Shown piece by piece: positions 52,624-59,436 of a stretch of DNA of 64,000 nt. The DNA is from Oceanobacter antarcticus (GTDB taxonomy: Bacteria > Pseudomonadota > Gammaproteobacteria > Pseudomonadales > Oceanobacteraceae): positions 115,111 through 179,110 of the forward strand of contig NZ_JBBKTX010000008.1 of assembly GCF_044962685.1 (NCBI RefSeq), given 5' to 3'. The position numbers and the translations under genes were made by a program. Position 1 is the stretch's first letter, and each line of letters begins with the position of its first letter. The notes beneath the pieces were generated by a model that did no database searches, was not told where the DNA came from, and saw nothing but the letters and a program-made list of their open reading frames with translations.

Positions 52624-53961
52624 TCAGTCAGTCAATTGACCCTGCATTCCACCCTGCATCAGGGCTTCAATTTCCTCGACTGTTTTGGGCACTCCGGCAG
52701 TCAGTACATCACAGCCATCCGGGCGTACCACCACATCGTCTTCAATACGGATACCGATACCGCGCCAGCGCGCCTCGACGGTCTCGTCATCCGGGGCCAC
52801 ATAAAGACCAGGTTCCACCGTCATGACCATGCCGTTTTCCAACAGCCTTGGCGCTCCATCAATCCGGTATTCGCCGACATCGTGCACATCCATTCCCAGC
52901 CAGTGGCCGGTCTTGTGCATATAAAAGCGGCGGTATTCACCGGATTCGAGGAGCTCATCCACGTCGCCAGACAACAGGCCGAGTGCCAGCAGTCCTTCGA
53001 CCAGCACCGTCACGGCCGCATCGTGCGGATCATTCCAATGATTTCCGGCCTTGATCCAGTCAAGCGCCGCATACTGGGCGTCCAGAACCAGGTTATATAA
53101 CGCCTTTTGCTCAGCGCTAAAGCGGCCGTTCGCCGGAAAGGTACGGGTAATATCCGAGGCGTAATAGTCCAGCTCACAACCGGCGTCGATCAAAATCAGG
53201 TCGCCGTCCTGAATCGGTGCATCGTTGCGGGTGTAGTGCAGAATACAGCCGTTTTCACCGCTCCCCACAATGGAGGGATAGGCTGGCCAGCGGCTGCCCG
53301 CCGCCATAAAGGTGCGCATCAACTCGGCATCCAGCTGATACTCGAACATGCCCGGCTGCACCATTTGCATGGCTCGACAATGAGCGGCGGCACTGATATC
53401 TGCTGCACGCTGCATCAGGACGATTTCGGCCTCCGACTTGATCAGTCGCATTTCGTGCAGGAGATGATCCAACCCGCTAAATTCCCGTGGTGGGTGTGAG
53501 CCGTTACGTACCTGGGCTTTGATATGGTTGACCCAGCCCATCAGCTGACGGTCAAAATCCGGGCTGACACCCAGATTGGCGTAAATTTTATCGGTTCCTT
53601 CGATCAGCCCCGGCAGGATGTCGTCGATGTCGGTGATCGGGAACGCATCATCCGCACCCAGCACGTCGGGCGCCGCTTCTGGCCCTACCCGTCGTCCGGT
53701 CCAGATTTCCTGTTGTTTGATTTTTTCCTGGCAGAAGAGCACGTATTCGCCATGTTCACGGCCCGGAATCAACACCAGCACCGAATGCTCTTCGTCAAAG
53801 CCGCTGAGGTAATAAAAATCGCTATCCTGACGAAACAGGTATTCCACATCCCGGTTACGCACATGGACAGGAGCCGATGGAATAATAGCGATGCTGTTAT
53901 CACTCATTTGCGCCATCAACTGCTGGCGCCGACGAGCGTATTCGGATGCTTCCAGTTTCAT
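52624..53961 (-). CDS. pepP: Xaa-Pro aminopeptidase II
   Basis: M24B metallopeptidase removing N-terminal residues before proline; cytoplasmic. 445 residues with AMP-N domain (RRQQLMAQMSDNSIAIIPSAP, EYLFRQDSDFYYLSGF) and the pita-bread domain containing the dinuclear metal ligands: LIDAGCELDYYASDITRTFP, HKTGHWLGMDVHD, MTVEPGLY and RIEDDVVV. 12 bp after ygfB. Confidence 0.95.
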   Translation of the reverse strand: MKLEASEYARRRQQLMAQMSDNSIAIIPSAPVHVRNRDVEYLFRQDSDFYYLSGFDEEHSVLVLIPGREHGEYVLFCQEKIKQQEIWTGRRVGPEAAPDVLGADDAFPITDIDDILPGLIEGTDKIYANLGVSPDFDRQLMGWVNHIKAQVRNGSHPPREFSGLDHLLHEMRLIKSEAEIVLMQRAADISAAAHCRAMQMVQPGMFEYQLDAELMRTFMAAGSRWPAYPSIVGSGENGCILHYTRNDAPIQDGDLILIDAGCELDYYASDITRTFPANGRFSAEQKALYNLVLDAQYAALDWIKAGNHWNDPHDAAVTVLVEGLLALGLLSGDVDELLESGEYRRFYMHKTGHWLGMDVHDVGEYRIDGAPRLLENGMVMTVEPGLYVAPDDETVEARWRGIGIRIEDDVVVRPDGCDVLTAGVPKTVEEIEALMQGGMQGQLTD

Positions 53962-53973
53962 ACCATCTCCAGA

Positions 53974-54528
53974 TCAGTGCAGGGTTGTCGATGACGAACC
54001 TGCAGAACGGTTCATATTGTAAAACACCGTGAGAGCAGCCACGCGAGCGTGCTCAGACAGGTCAAGATACATGCCTTCGTTGCCCGCATCGTCAAGATCG
54101 TCAACCTGGGCCTGGGAAAAGGCATCCAGATCACGCAAGACCTCAACGACGTCTTCCGACAACTGCCCGGCCGAACGTTCTGAAGCACCAAAGCCATCCA
54201 GAAAGCCCTTGCTCCACTCTGCCAGACATTCCACCTGTTCGGCGACGTCAGCATCTTCATCACTCGGTAATAATGGACTGTAGGCCATTTCTTCAGCACT
54301 GATCACTGCAAGCACCCAGTCATAAAATTCTGGCAGCATGTCCGACAGTGGCGGTTCCGGGGCAACTTCCAATTCCAGATAATCCGTCGCTTCTGTCAGC
54401 CATTGTTTGTGGGTAAGACGGGAACCACTGGCCAGATAACCACTCAACCAGCCGTGCAAGGCCGATGGGGACTGGTAACAACGGGCTTCCAGCCAGATAT
54501 CCGCTGTGCTGGCAAAGTCAATTTTCAT
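53974..54528 (-). CDS. YgfB/UPF0149 family protein
   Basis: 184 residues, acidic, all-helical, with SALHGWLSGYLASG near residue 22 and WSKGFLDGFGAS near residue 105, the two conserved helices of the UPF0149 (YgfB) family. In Pseudomonas YgfB affects AmpD-linked beta-lactam resistance; whether that holds here is unknown. AGAGG precedes the ATG. First gene of the pepP-ubiH operon and divergent from the zapA unit. Confidence 0.9.
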   Translation of the reverse strand: MKIDFASTADIWLEARCYQSPSALHGWLSGYLASGSRLTHKQWLTEATDYLELEVAPEPPLSDMLPEFYDWVLAVISAEEMAYSPLLPSDEDADVAEQVECLAEWSKGFLDGFGASERSAGQLSEDVVEVLRDLDAFSQAQVDDLDDAGNEGMYLDLSEHARVAALTVFYNMNRSAGSSSTTLH

Positions 54529-54676
54529 AACAACCTCTATATAATCAATCTGCCCATTCTAACATTGCCATCGTTCGGGTTTCCCGCTTTACAACGAATT
54601 GACAGCCTGATTGACCAGCCACTTGGACGGCTCTTATAGTAGTAGCCCCAGTTTGGCTCTGAACCAGAAGGATGTT

Positions 54677-54892
54677 ATGCCAGCAAACGACTTGCCCAGC
54701 CTGCAGCAGCGTATCCTGAAACTGCTCGCTATCCATCAGGAACTGCGTGAAGAAAACCAGCGCATGCGCGCAGAAGAGGTGAACTGGCAGTCTGAACGGG
54801 CCAGACTGGTACAGCAGAATGAAGCGGCACGCCGCAAGGTTCATGAAATGATACAAAAATTGCAAGTGCTGGAGCGCAACTGTGGCCAATGA
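54677..54892 (+). CDS. TIGR02449 family coiled-coil protein
   Basis: 71 residues, almost entirely one heptad-containing helix (LREENQRMRAEEVNWQSERARL and onward). It occupies the slot before zapA where TIGR02449 proteins occur in pseudomonads; resembles ZapB in form. AAGGA precedes the ATG at 54677. It overlaps zapA by 11 bp. Confidence 0.82.
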   Translation: MPANDLPSLQQRILKLLAIHQELREENQRMRAEEVNWQSERARLVQQNEAARRKVHEMIQKLQVLERNCGQ

Positions 54893-55196
54893 CCCCAGGA
54901 TCCTGAATCTCACCATTCTGGAACGTGAATATCGAATCAACTGCCCAGCGGGTGCCGAGCAGCAGCTGCGTGATGCCGCACGGCTGCTGGATCAAAAGAT
55001 GGTCGAGATAAAAAATGCCACATCAGCCTCGGGCAAGGTGCCTGGCACTGATCGGATTGCGGTTATCGCGGCGCTGAACATTGCCCATCAGCTGCTCGAA
55101 ATGCAAAGTGAGCTGGATCAGCAAGCCAGTATTTTCGAAGACCTGAACACCCGTCTCGACAGCGCGCTGAATCTCTCGATCCAGCGCGAACTCTGA
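54882..55196 (+). CDS. zapA: Cell division protein ZapA
   Basis: Promotes bundling of FtsZ filaments at the division site. 104 residues with LNLTILEREYRINCPAGAEQQLRDAARLLDQKM and RIAVIAALNIAHQLL, followed by a coiled-coil tail. Start is GTG at 54882, overlapping the upstream stop by 11 bp. Directly upstream of 6S RNA, the canonical zapA-ssrS-fau arrangement. Confidence 0.93.
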   Translation: MANDPRILNLTILEREYRINCPAGAEQQLRDAARLLDQKMVEIKNATSASGKVPGTDRIAVIAALNIAHQLLEMQSELDQQASIFEDLNTRLDSALNLSIQREL

Positions 55197-55214
55197 GCGT
55201 CCTGTCGCAGACTT

Positions 55215-55243
55215 TTCGCAGAGCCACTGATCTCTGATATACT
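55215..55243 (+). promoter_or_regulatory. Probable ssrS promoter
   Basis: TATACT at 55238-55243 and a weak TTCGCA at 55215-55220 with 17 bp between them place the start of 6S RNA near 55250. Confidence 0.5.
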
Positions 55244-55250
55244 TCACAAA

Positions 55251-55427
55251 CTCCCTGCTGCATTGGCCAGTCGACAAAGACCTCGAGCCGATGACCACAA
55301 CCCCGGAGGGTTTCAGTCGCTGTTGTGCGCATGTCCGACTACCGGAAAGCCTTATTCAGCGAATGACCCACCACCTTGAACCATTGGGTTCAAGGGCTTT
55401 TTCCGACAGCGGTGCGGCGGGGTTCCT
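55251..55427 (+). ncRNA. ssrS: 6S RNA
   Basis: The zapA-fau gap carries the conserved gammaproteobacterial 6S blocks in order: GAGCCGAT near 55286, GCATGTCCGACTACCGGAAGCC-like sequence near 55330, and ACCTTGAACC followed by GGGTTCAAGGG near 55373-55395. The ends CCCTGCTGC (55253-55261) and GCGGCGGGG (55414-55422) can pair to close the long hairpin with a central bulge that mimics an open promoter. 6S RNA sequesters sigma-70 RNA polymerase in stationary phase, complementing Rsd encoded earlier in the window. Ends are approximate, within about 5 nt. Confidence 0.9.
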
Positions 55428-55448
55428 TTCCGGTTTGCTTCGAATTTT

Positions 55449-56042
55449 ATGAACAAGCATCAGCTTCGCAAAGCCATGCGCCAGCAACGGCGTGCCTTGA
55501 CAGCAAAGCAACAACACCAAGCGGCCTACGGTCTGAAACGCACGCTGTTACAGCCAGGTGCGCTCCTTGCCGCCAAGCGAATAGCGCTGTACCTGGTAAA
55601 TGATGGAGAAATAAACCCTGAGCAGATCATCAAACAACTGACCCGGATGGGTAAAGCCGTCTACTTGCCCACCCTGCACCCACTGCGCCAGGGGGAACTG
55701 GCATTTGTTCGCTACCAGGCCACCACCCGCATGAGCACCAACCGCTTTGGCATTGCCGAACCGGATTTCCGCTACAACACGCACCAACAGGCAAAATTTC
55801 TGTCGGTGATTTGCTTGCCCTTGGTCGCTTTTGACCCGCATGGCAATCGCATGGGTATGGGGGGCGGCTTTTACGACCGATCACTAGCCTTTACCCGACA
55901 CGCAGGCAACAAGCCGCGACTCATTGGTTGCGCCCATGAGTTTCAATGCGTTTCTGCGCTTCCTGCAGAAGTCTGGGATATTCCGTTATCTGCTATTGCT
56001 ACCGATACCGCGCTGCGAATGTGTCAGCACTCTAGCGAATAG
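55449..56042 (+). CDS. fau: 5-formyltetrahydrofolate cyclo-ligase
   Basis: ATP-dependent conversion of 5-formyl-THF to 5,10-methenyl-THF. 197 residues with LRKAMRQQRRAL at the start, the family motif GNRMGMGGGFYDRSLAF near residue 137, and LPLVAFDPHG before it. In many bacteria ssrS and ygfA/fau are co-transcribed; the start lies 21 bp beyond the predicted 6S end, so this is likely here too. Confidence 0.93.
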   Translation: MNKHQLRKAMRQQRRALTAKQQHQAAYGLKRTLLQPGALLAAKRIALYLVNDGEINPEQIIKQLTRMGKAVYLPTLHPLRQGELAFVRYQATTRMSTNRFGIAEPDFRYNTHQQAKFLSVICLPLVAFDPHGNRMGMGGGFYDRSLAFTRHAGNKPRLIGCAHEFQCVSALPAEVWDIPLSAIATDTALRMCQHSSE

Positions 56043-56160
56043 TATGTTCCGATGCCAGAACGGCAGACGGACGCTGATTTTCGTTGATTGTCATGCCGGT
56101 AATCGCGGCACCCAAAATAACAACCAATCCTATAAAGACCAGTAAATCTGGTTTCTTCAT
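56032..56160 (-). CDS. Small single-helix membrane protein, 42 residues
   Basis: A reading frame too short for usual cut-offs. It starts at ATG 56158-56160, with GGAG nine bases upstream, and stops at TAG 56032-56034. The sequence MKKPDLLVFIGLVVILGAAI continues into TGMTINENQRPSAV and ends EHTIR. KK before a 17-residue hydrophobic stretch gives one inner-membrane helix with a C-terminal periplasmic tail. It is convergent with fau and overlaps its last 11 bp. No family recognised. Coding is supported by the ribosome binding site, the composition and the KKPD start; conservation is untested. Confidence 0.6.
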   Translation of the reverse strand: MKKPDLLVFIGLVVILGAAITGMTINENQRPSAVLASEHTIR

Positions 56161-56551
56161 TGAAAGTGACTCCAGCTAAGCTCTACTCTTTATGCTCGTG
56201 TTCTACCTGTACGACAACAGGCAGGTGCGGCTACTTTGTCCGTGTTTCAGCAATATTTCTGCCACTTTAGTCACAAGTAATGACTAAAATATGAATTGGT
56301 CTCATCCGCACCAAAATAGTTCAACTGTTTTTAAATATTGCTCCAGGCGATAACAGTTTTATCAGTAAAAACCCGAAAATCGACGCCAGACCCAGACATT
56401 GCCCTACTTCGGATCACAGCATAGAGCCGGACTCTGGTGGCCGACAAGCACACATTCAGGTCAATAATTGACTGGCTTCACGGATATTGCCCATTCACAA
56501 GGCGCTGCCCCAAAGGCAGGCGACTCCCTGCCCTGTTTTGACACCAAAGCA
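56161..56551. other. 391-bp gap upstream of the small membrane ORF
   Basis: No gene visible. It is AT-richer than its surroundings between about 56245 and 56360. It contains an 8-bp inverted repeat at 56266-56288 (listed separately) and a CCTGT/ACAGG stem near 56207-56222. It probably carries the promoter of the 42-residue gene. Confidence 0.4.
56266..56288. repeat. Inverted repeat TTTAGTCA-7-TGACTAAA
   Basis: TTTAGTCA (56266-56273) and TGACTAAA (56281-56288) are exact reverse complements around CAAGTAA. TGACTAA-type arms are common in operator sites, and the position, about 105 bp upstream of the small membrane ORF, fits a regulatory role. No T-run, so not a terminator. Confidence 0.4.
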
Positions 56552-57541
56552 CTACTCCGAAGCCTTGGCAGGCAACACGGCATCCAGACCCGATAACAAG
56601 GCACGATAAACTGCCTCCAGCCGCTCTGGAGTTTCATTCACCAGATGATGATGCCCGCCTTCTATCAGCGTCAGCCGCAAGTCGGGAAACAACCGCTGAT
56701 AAGCCGGTACATTGTAGCCCCAGTCTACCGTTTGATCGGCAGTGCCCTGGATCATGCGTACCGGATAGACTAATGGCTGCTGCCGTTCGATCCAGGCCAG
56801 CCAGCGCTTGAGCGCCGTTACCCAGTGCACGCTCAGATGCCGTGATTGCAAAGGATCGCCACTCGCAATAAATTCAGCAAACAGCGGATTATTTCCGCTC
56901 AGCGCGAACCGCCGCCGCACCCGGCTAACAAACAAGCGCGCCAGGGCGTGCACCCAGCGGCCACTGCGCCACCCGACCGGCCGCAACAAGGGCGCCAGCA
57001 GCCACACTTCCAGCGGCCCGGATTGACCTGCAAGCGGACGTCGCTTGAGCAGATAGCTGGCCAGAATGGCTCCCCCGGTACTCTGCCCGGCAGCCAGCCA
57101 GGGCAACGCTGGCAGCTGTTTTTCAGCCTGTTGATAGACATCAAAAAAGACTGCTTCGTACTGGTCAAAATCGTCGATTCTGGCAGGCTCACCGCCAGAC
57201 AGACCATGACCAGGAAGGTCAAACGCCACCAGGTTCAGACGCTGTTCCCGGCAAAAATCAATCAGGCTGCCATACAGCCCGACATGATCGTAATAACCAT
57301 GCACCAGAATAAGATTGCCTGCAGCCTCAGGGCACTCCCAATACTGCACCGCAATATCAAAGCCAGCGCTCGTCAGCTTCCCCATACGGTGCTGGCAGAC
57401 CCCCTTCTCGGCCAGCCGATAATAATGCCGGTACGCGCTCAGCAATGCCTCGGGAGCCGATTGCTGCCAATTTTCGCGCCAGTCAGGCAGGGCATTCCGA
57501 AGTGGGTATGAATTCCATAATTCTCTGGTCGTTTTCTCCAC
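56552..57541 (-). CDS. Alpha/beta hydrolase (monoacylglycerol-lipase-like)
   Basis: 329 residues. Oxyanion region LVHGYYDHVGLYGS, lid strand FDLPGHGLSGGEPA, nucleophile elbow GQSTGG, acid GTADQTVDW and His in EGGHHHLVNE complete a hydrolase triad. Related proteins act as lysophospholipases or monoacylglycerol lipases. The GTG at 57541 begins VEKTTRELWNSYPLRN and has AGGAGG upstream. The ATG at 57598 would start inside the glnA terminator, so it is rejected. No signal peptide. Confidence 0.85.
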   Translation of the reverse strand: MEKTTRELWNSYPLRNALPDWRENWQQSAPEALLSAYRHYYRLAEKGVCQHRMGKLTSAGFDIAVQYWECPEAAGNLILVHGYYDHVGLYGSLIDFCREQRLNLVAFDLPGHGLSGGEPARIDDFDQYEAVFFDVYQQAEKQLPALPWLAAGQSTGGAILASYLLKRRPLAGQSGPLEVWLLAPLLRPVGWRSGRWVHALARLFVSRVRRRFALSGNNPLFAEFIASGDPLQSRHLSVHWVTALKRWLAWIERQQPLVYPVRMIQGTADQTVDWGYNVPAYQRLFPDLRLTLIEGGHHHLVNETPERLEAVYRALLSGLDAVLPAKASE

Positions 57542-57596
57542 GCCTATCTGTCCTCCTGCGTACCCGCTGCAAACAACGATAAAGATAATAAACCAC

Positions 57597-57623
57597 AAAA
57601 AAAGGCCGCCGAAGCGACCTTTC
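57597..57623 (-). terminator. Intrinsic terminator of glnA
   Basis: On the minus strand AAAGGTCGC, a TTCG loop and GCGGCCTTT form a GC-rich hairpin with a U-rich end (TTTTTTT), 26 bp after the glnA stop. One G-U pair. A classical rho-independent terminator. Confidence 0.82.
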
Positions 57624-57648
57624 TTATTACGAACCGTTAATCCGAAGA

Positions 57649-59055
57649 TTAAACGGAGTAGTACATGTCAAATTCTACCGGGTGAGTCGTATGCTCTACG
57701 CGGTAAACATCTTCCATTTTCAGATCGATGTAGGCTTCGATCATATCGTCAGTGAACACGCCACCTTCAGTCAGGAACGCACAGTCAGCTTTCAGGCTGT
57801 CCAGAGCTTCACGCAGGCTGCCACACACTTGTGGAATAGCCGCCGCCTCTTCTGCTGGCAGGTCGTACAGATCTTTATCTGCCGCATCCCCAGGGTGGAT
57901 TTTGTTCTTGATACCATCCAGACCAGCCATCAGCATGGCAGCAAATGCCAGGTATGGGTTCGCTGTAGGATCCGGGAAGCGCGCTTCGATACGCTTGCCT
58001 TTTGGCGACGCAACGTAAGGAATACGGATAGAAGCAGAACGGTTACGGGCAGAGTATGCCAGCATGACCGGCGCTTCAAAGCCTGGAATCAGACGCTTGT
58101 AGGAGTTGGTAGACGGGTTGGTGAACGCGTTCAGTGCCTTGGCGTGCTTGATGATACCGCCAATATAGTACAGCGCTGTTTCGCTCAATCCTGCATAAAC
58201 GTCACCGGCAAACTGGTTTTCGCCATCTTTCCAGAAAGACTGGTGCACGTGCATACCAGAGCCGTTGTCACCCACGACCGGCTTCGGCATAAAAGTAGCA
58301 GTCTTGCCATAGGCAGCAGCAACGTTGTGGACGATGTACTTCATCATTTGCACTTCGTCAGCTTTCTTAACCAGTGTGTTAAAACGCACACCGATTTCGT
58401 TCTGACCAGCGTTAGCCACTTCGTGGTGATGTACTTCAACGTCCAGGCCGATGGCCATCATGGTGTTACACATGGCAGCACGAATGTCGTGGTGGCTGTC
58501 GACTGGTGGAACAGGGAAGTAACCACCTTTAACGCGAGGACGGTGACCCAGGTTGCCGCCTTCTGTTACAGAAGCCGTCGCCCATGCACCTTCGTCGGAG
58601 TTGATCTTGCAGAAAGAACCCTGCATGTCCTGACCCCAAGTGACGTCGTCGAACATAAAGAATTCAGGCTCTGGACCGAAGAATGCGGTATCACCCAGGC
58701 CAGTAGACTTCAGGTATTCTTCAGCGCGCTTGGCAACAGAACGTGGATCACGCTCATAACCCAGCATGGTGCTTGGCTCGATAATGTCACAACGCAGAAC
58801 CAGCGTTGAATCTTCAGTGAACGGGTCCATGAAAGGAGTCGTATCGTCCGGCATCAGGATCATGTCGGATTCGTTGATACCCTTCCAGCCCGAGATGGAT
58901 GAACCATCAAACATCTGACCATTTTCGAAGAATTCTTCATCCACATAGCTGGCAGGAATAGTTACATGCTGCTCTTTACCTTTTGAGTCGGTAAAACGCA
59001 GATCAACCCACTTAACGTCATTTTCTTTGATCAGATTCAGAGTGTTCTCTGACAT
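57649..59055 (-). CDS. glnA: Glutamine synthetase, type I
   Basis: Dodecameric enzyme assimilating ammonia into glutamine. 468 residues, as in E. coli. FDGSSISGW near 49-57, EPEFFMFDDV, NGSGMHVHQS and NRSASIRIP are present, and Tyr397 in DLYDLPAEE is the adenylylation site of the GSI-beta type, so GlnE control is expected. The ATG at 59055 has GGAGATAAG upstream. The frame is open to 59175, but that extension contains the sigma-54 promoter and is not coding. Divergent from typA. Confidence 0.98.
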   Translation of the reverse strand: MSENTLNLIKENDVKWVDLRFTDSKGKEQHVTIPASYVDEEFFENGQMFDGSSISGWKGINESDMILMPDDTTPFMDPFTEDSTLVLRCDIIEPSTMLGYERDPRSVAKRAEEYLKSTGLGDTAFFGPEPEFFMFDDVTWGQDMQGSFCKINSDEGAWATASVTEGGNLGHRPRVKGGYFPVPPVDSHHDIRAAMCNTMMAIGLDVEVHHHEVANAGQNEIGVRFNTLVKKADEVQMMKYIVHNVAAAYGKTATFMPKPVVGDNGSGMHVHQSFWKDGENQFAGDVYAGLSETALYYIGGIIKHAKALNAFTNPSTNSYKRLIPGFEAPVMLAYSARNRSASIRIPYVASPKGKRIEARFPDPTANPYLAFAAMLMAGLDGIKNKIHPGDAADKDLYDLPAEEAAAIPQVCGSLREALDSLKADCAFLTEGGVFTDDMIEAYIDLKMEDVYRVEHTTHPVEFDMYYSV

Positions 59056-59125
59056 TTTCTTATCTCCAGATGCTGGTTCATATCCGATAATGGGGTCCAA
59101 CCCCGGCTCGCATGCCCGAAAAAAG

Positions 59126-59141
59126 AGCAATTCGCGTGCCA
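59126..59141 (-). promoter_or_regulatory. Sigma-54 promoter of glnA
   Basis: On the minus strand the sequence is TGGCACGCGAATTGCT, an exact match to TGGCACG-N4-TTGCW, with GG and GC 10 bp apart. Transcription should start near 59115, giving a 5' leader of about 60 nt. Two NtrC-type sites lie upstream. Confidence 0.9.
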
Positions 59142-59204
59142 TTTGGAGGCACGTTGGGAAGAGCACAAAATTCAAGGCATTTTCAAACCTTTAATCGTAT
59201 TTTT

Positions 59205-59221
59205 TGCACACTTACAGTGCC
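59205..59221 (-). promoter_or_regulatory. Probable NtrC binding site, proximal
   Basis: Minus strand GGCACTGTAAGTGTGCA resembles TGCACY-N5-GGTGCA at about ten of twelve positions. Centre is near -98 from the predicted glnA start. Confidence 0.6.
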
Positions 59222-59234
59222 ACTTAGATTTAAA

Positions 59235-59251
59235 TGAACCATATAGGTGCA
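59235..59251 (-). promoter_or_regulatory. NtrC binding site, distal
   Basis: Minus strand TGCACCTATATGGTTCA matches the NtrC consensus TGCACC-N5-GGTGCA at eleven of twelve positions. Centre is near -128. With the proximal site it reproduces the two-site enhancer layout (about -108 and -140) of E. coli glnAp2. Confidence 0.8.
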
Positions 59252-59388
59252 TTTGAATCGGTTTTTCTGACCCCTGCCAGGCTGCGTGCCCAGTATAGGT
59301 TCAAGTGCTCTGATTCCGAAATCCACGAGCACGATAATAGCGCTTTTCTTATAATGAAATTGACATGCCGCATCGATCCGAAGTCAGG

Positions 59389-59394
59389 TATAAT
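59389..59394 (+). promoter_or_regulatory. Possible -10 element of typA
   Basis: A perfect TATAAT lies 42 bp before the typA start. The only good -35-like hexamer, TTGACA at 59360-59365, is 23 bp upstream, too far for normal spacing, so either a weak -35 is used or regulation compensates. Confidence 0.45.
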
Positions 59395-59436
59395 CGCCCG
59401 CCAATTTTGCACAAACTTTAATCAAGGCTTTTTGTT

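Noticed and set aside
57542..57598. Upstream start of the alpha/beta hydrolase with a hydrophobic leader
   Set aside because: The ATG lies inside the glnA terminator stem, and the GTG at 57541 has a strong ribosome binding site.
57682..58809. 375-residue plus-strand ORF
   Set aside because: Antisense shadow of glnA.
59056..59175. Upstream extension of the glnA frame (ATG at 59175)
   Set aside because: Contains the sigma-54 promoter and the predicted transcription start; GGAGATAAG before 59055 fixes the start there.
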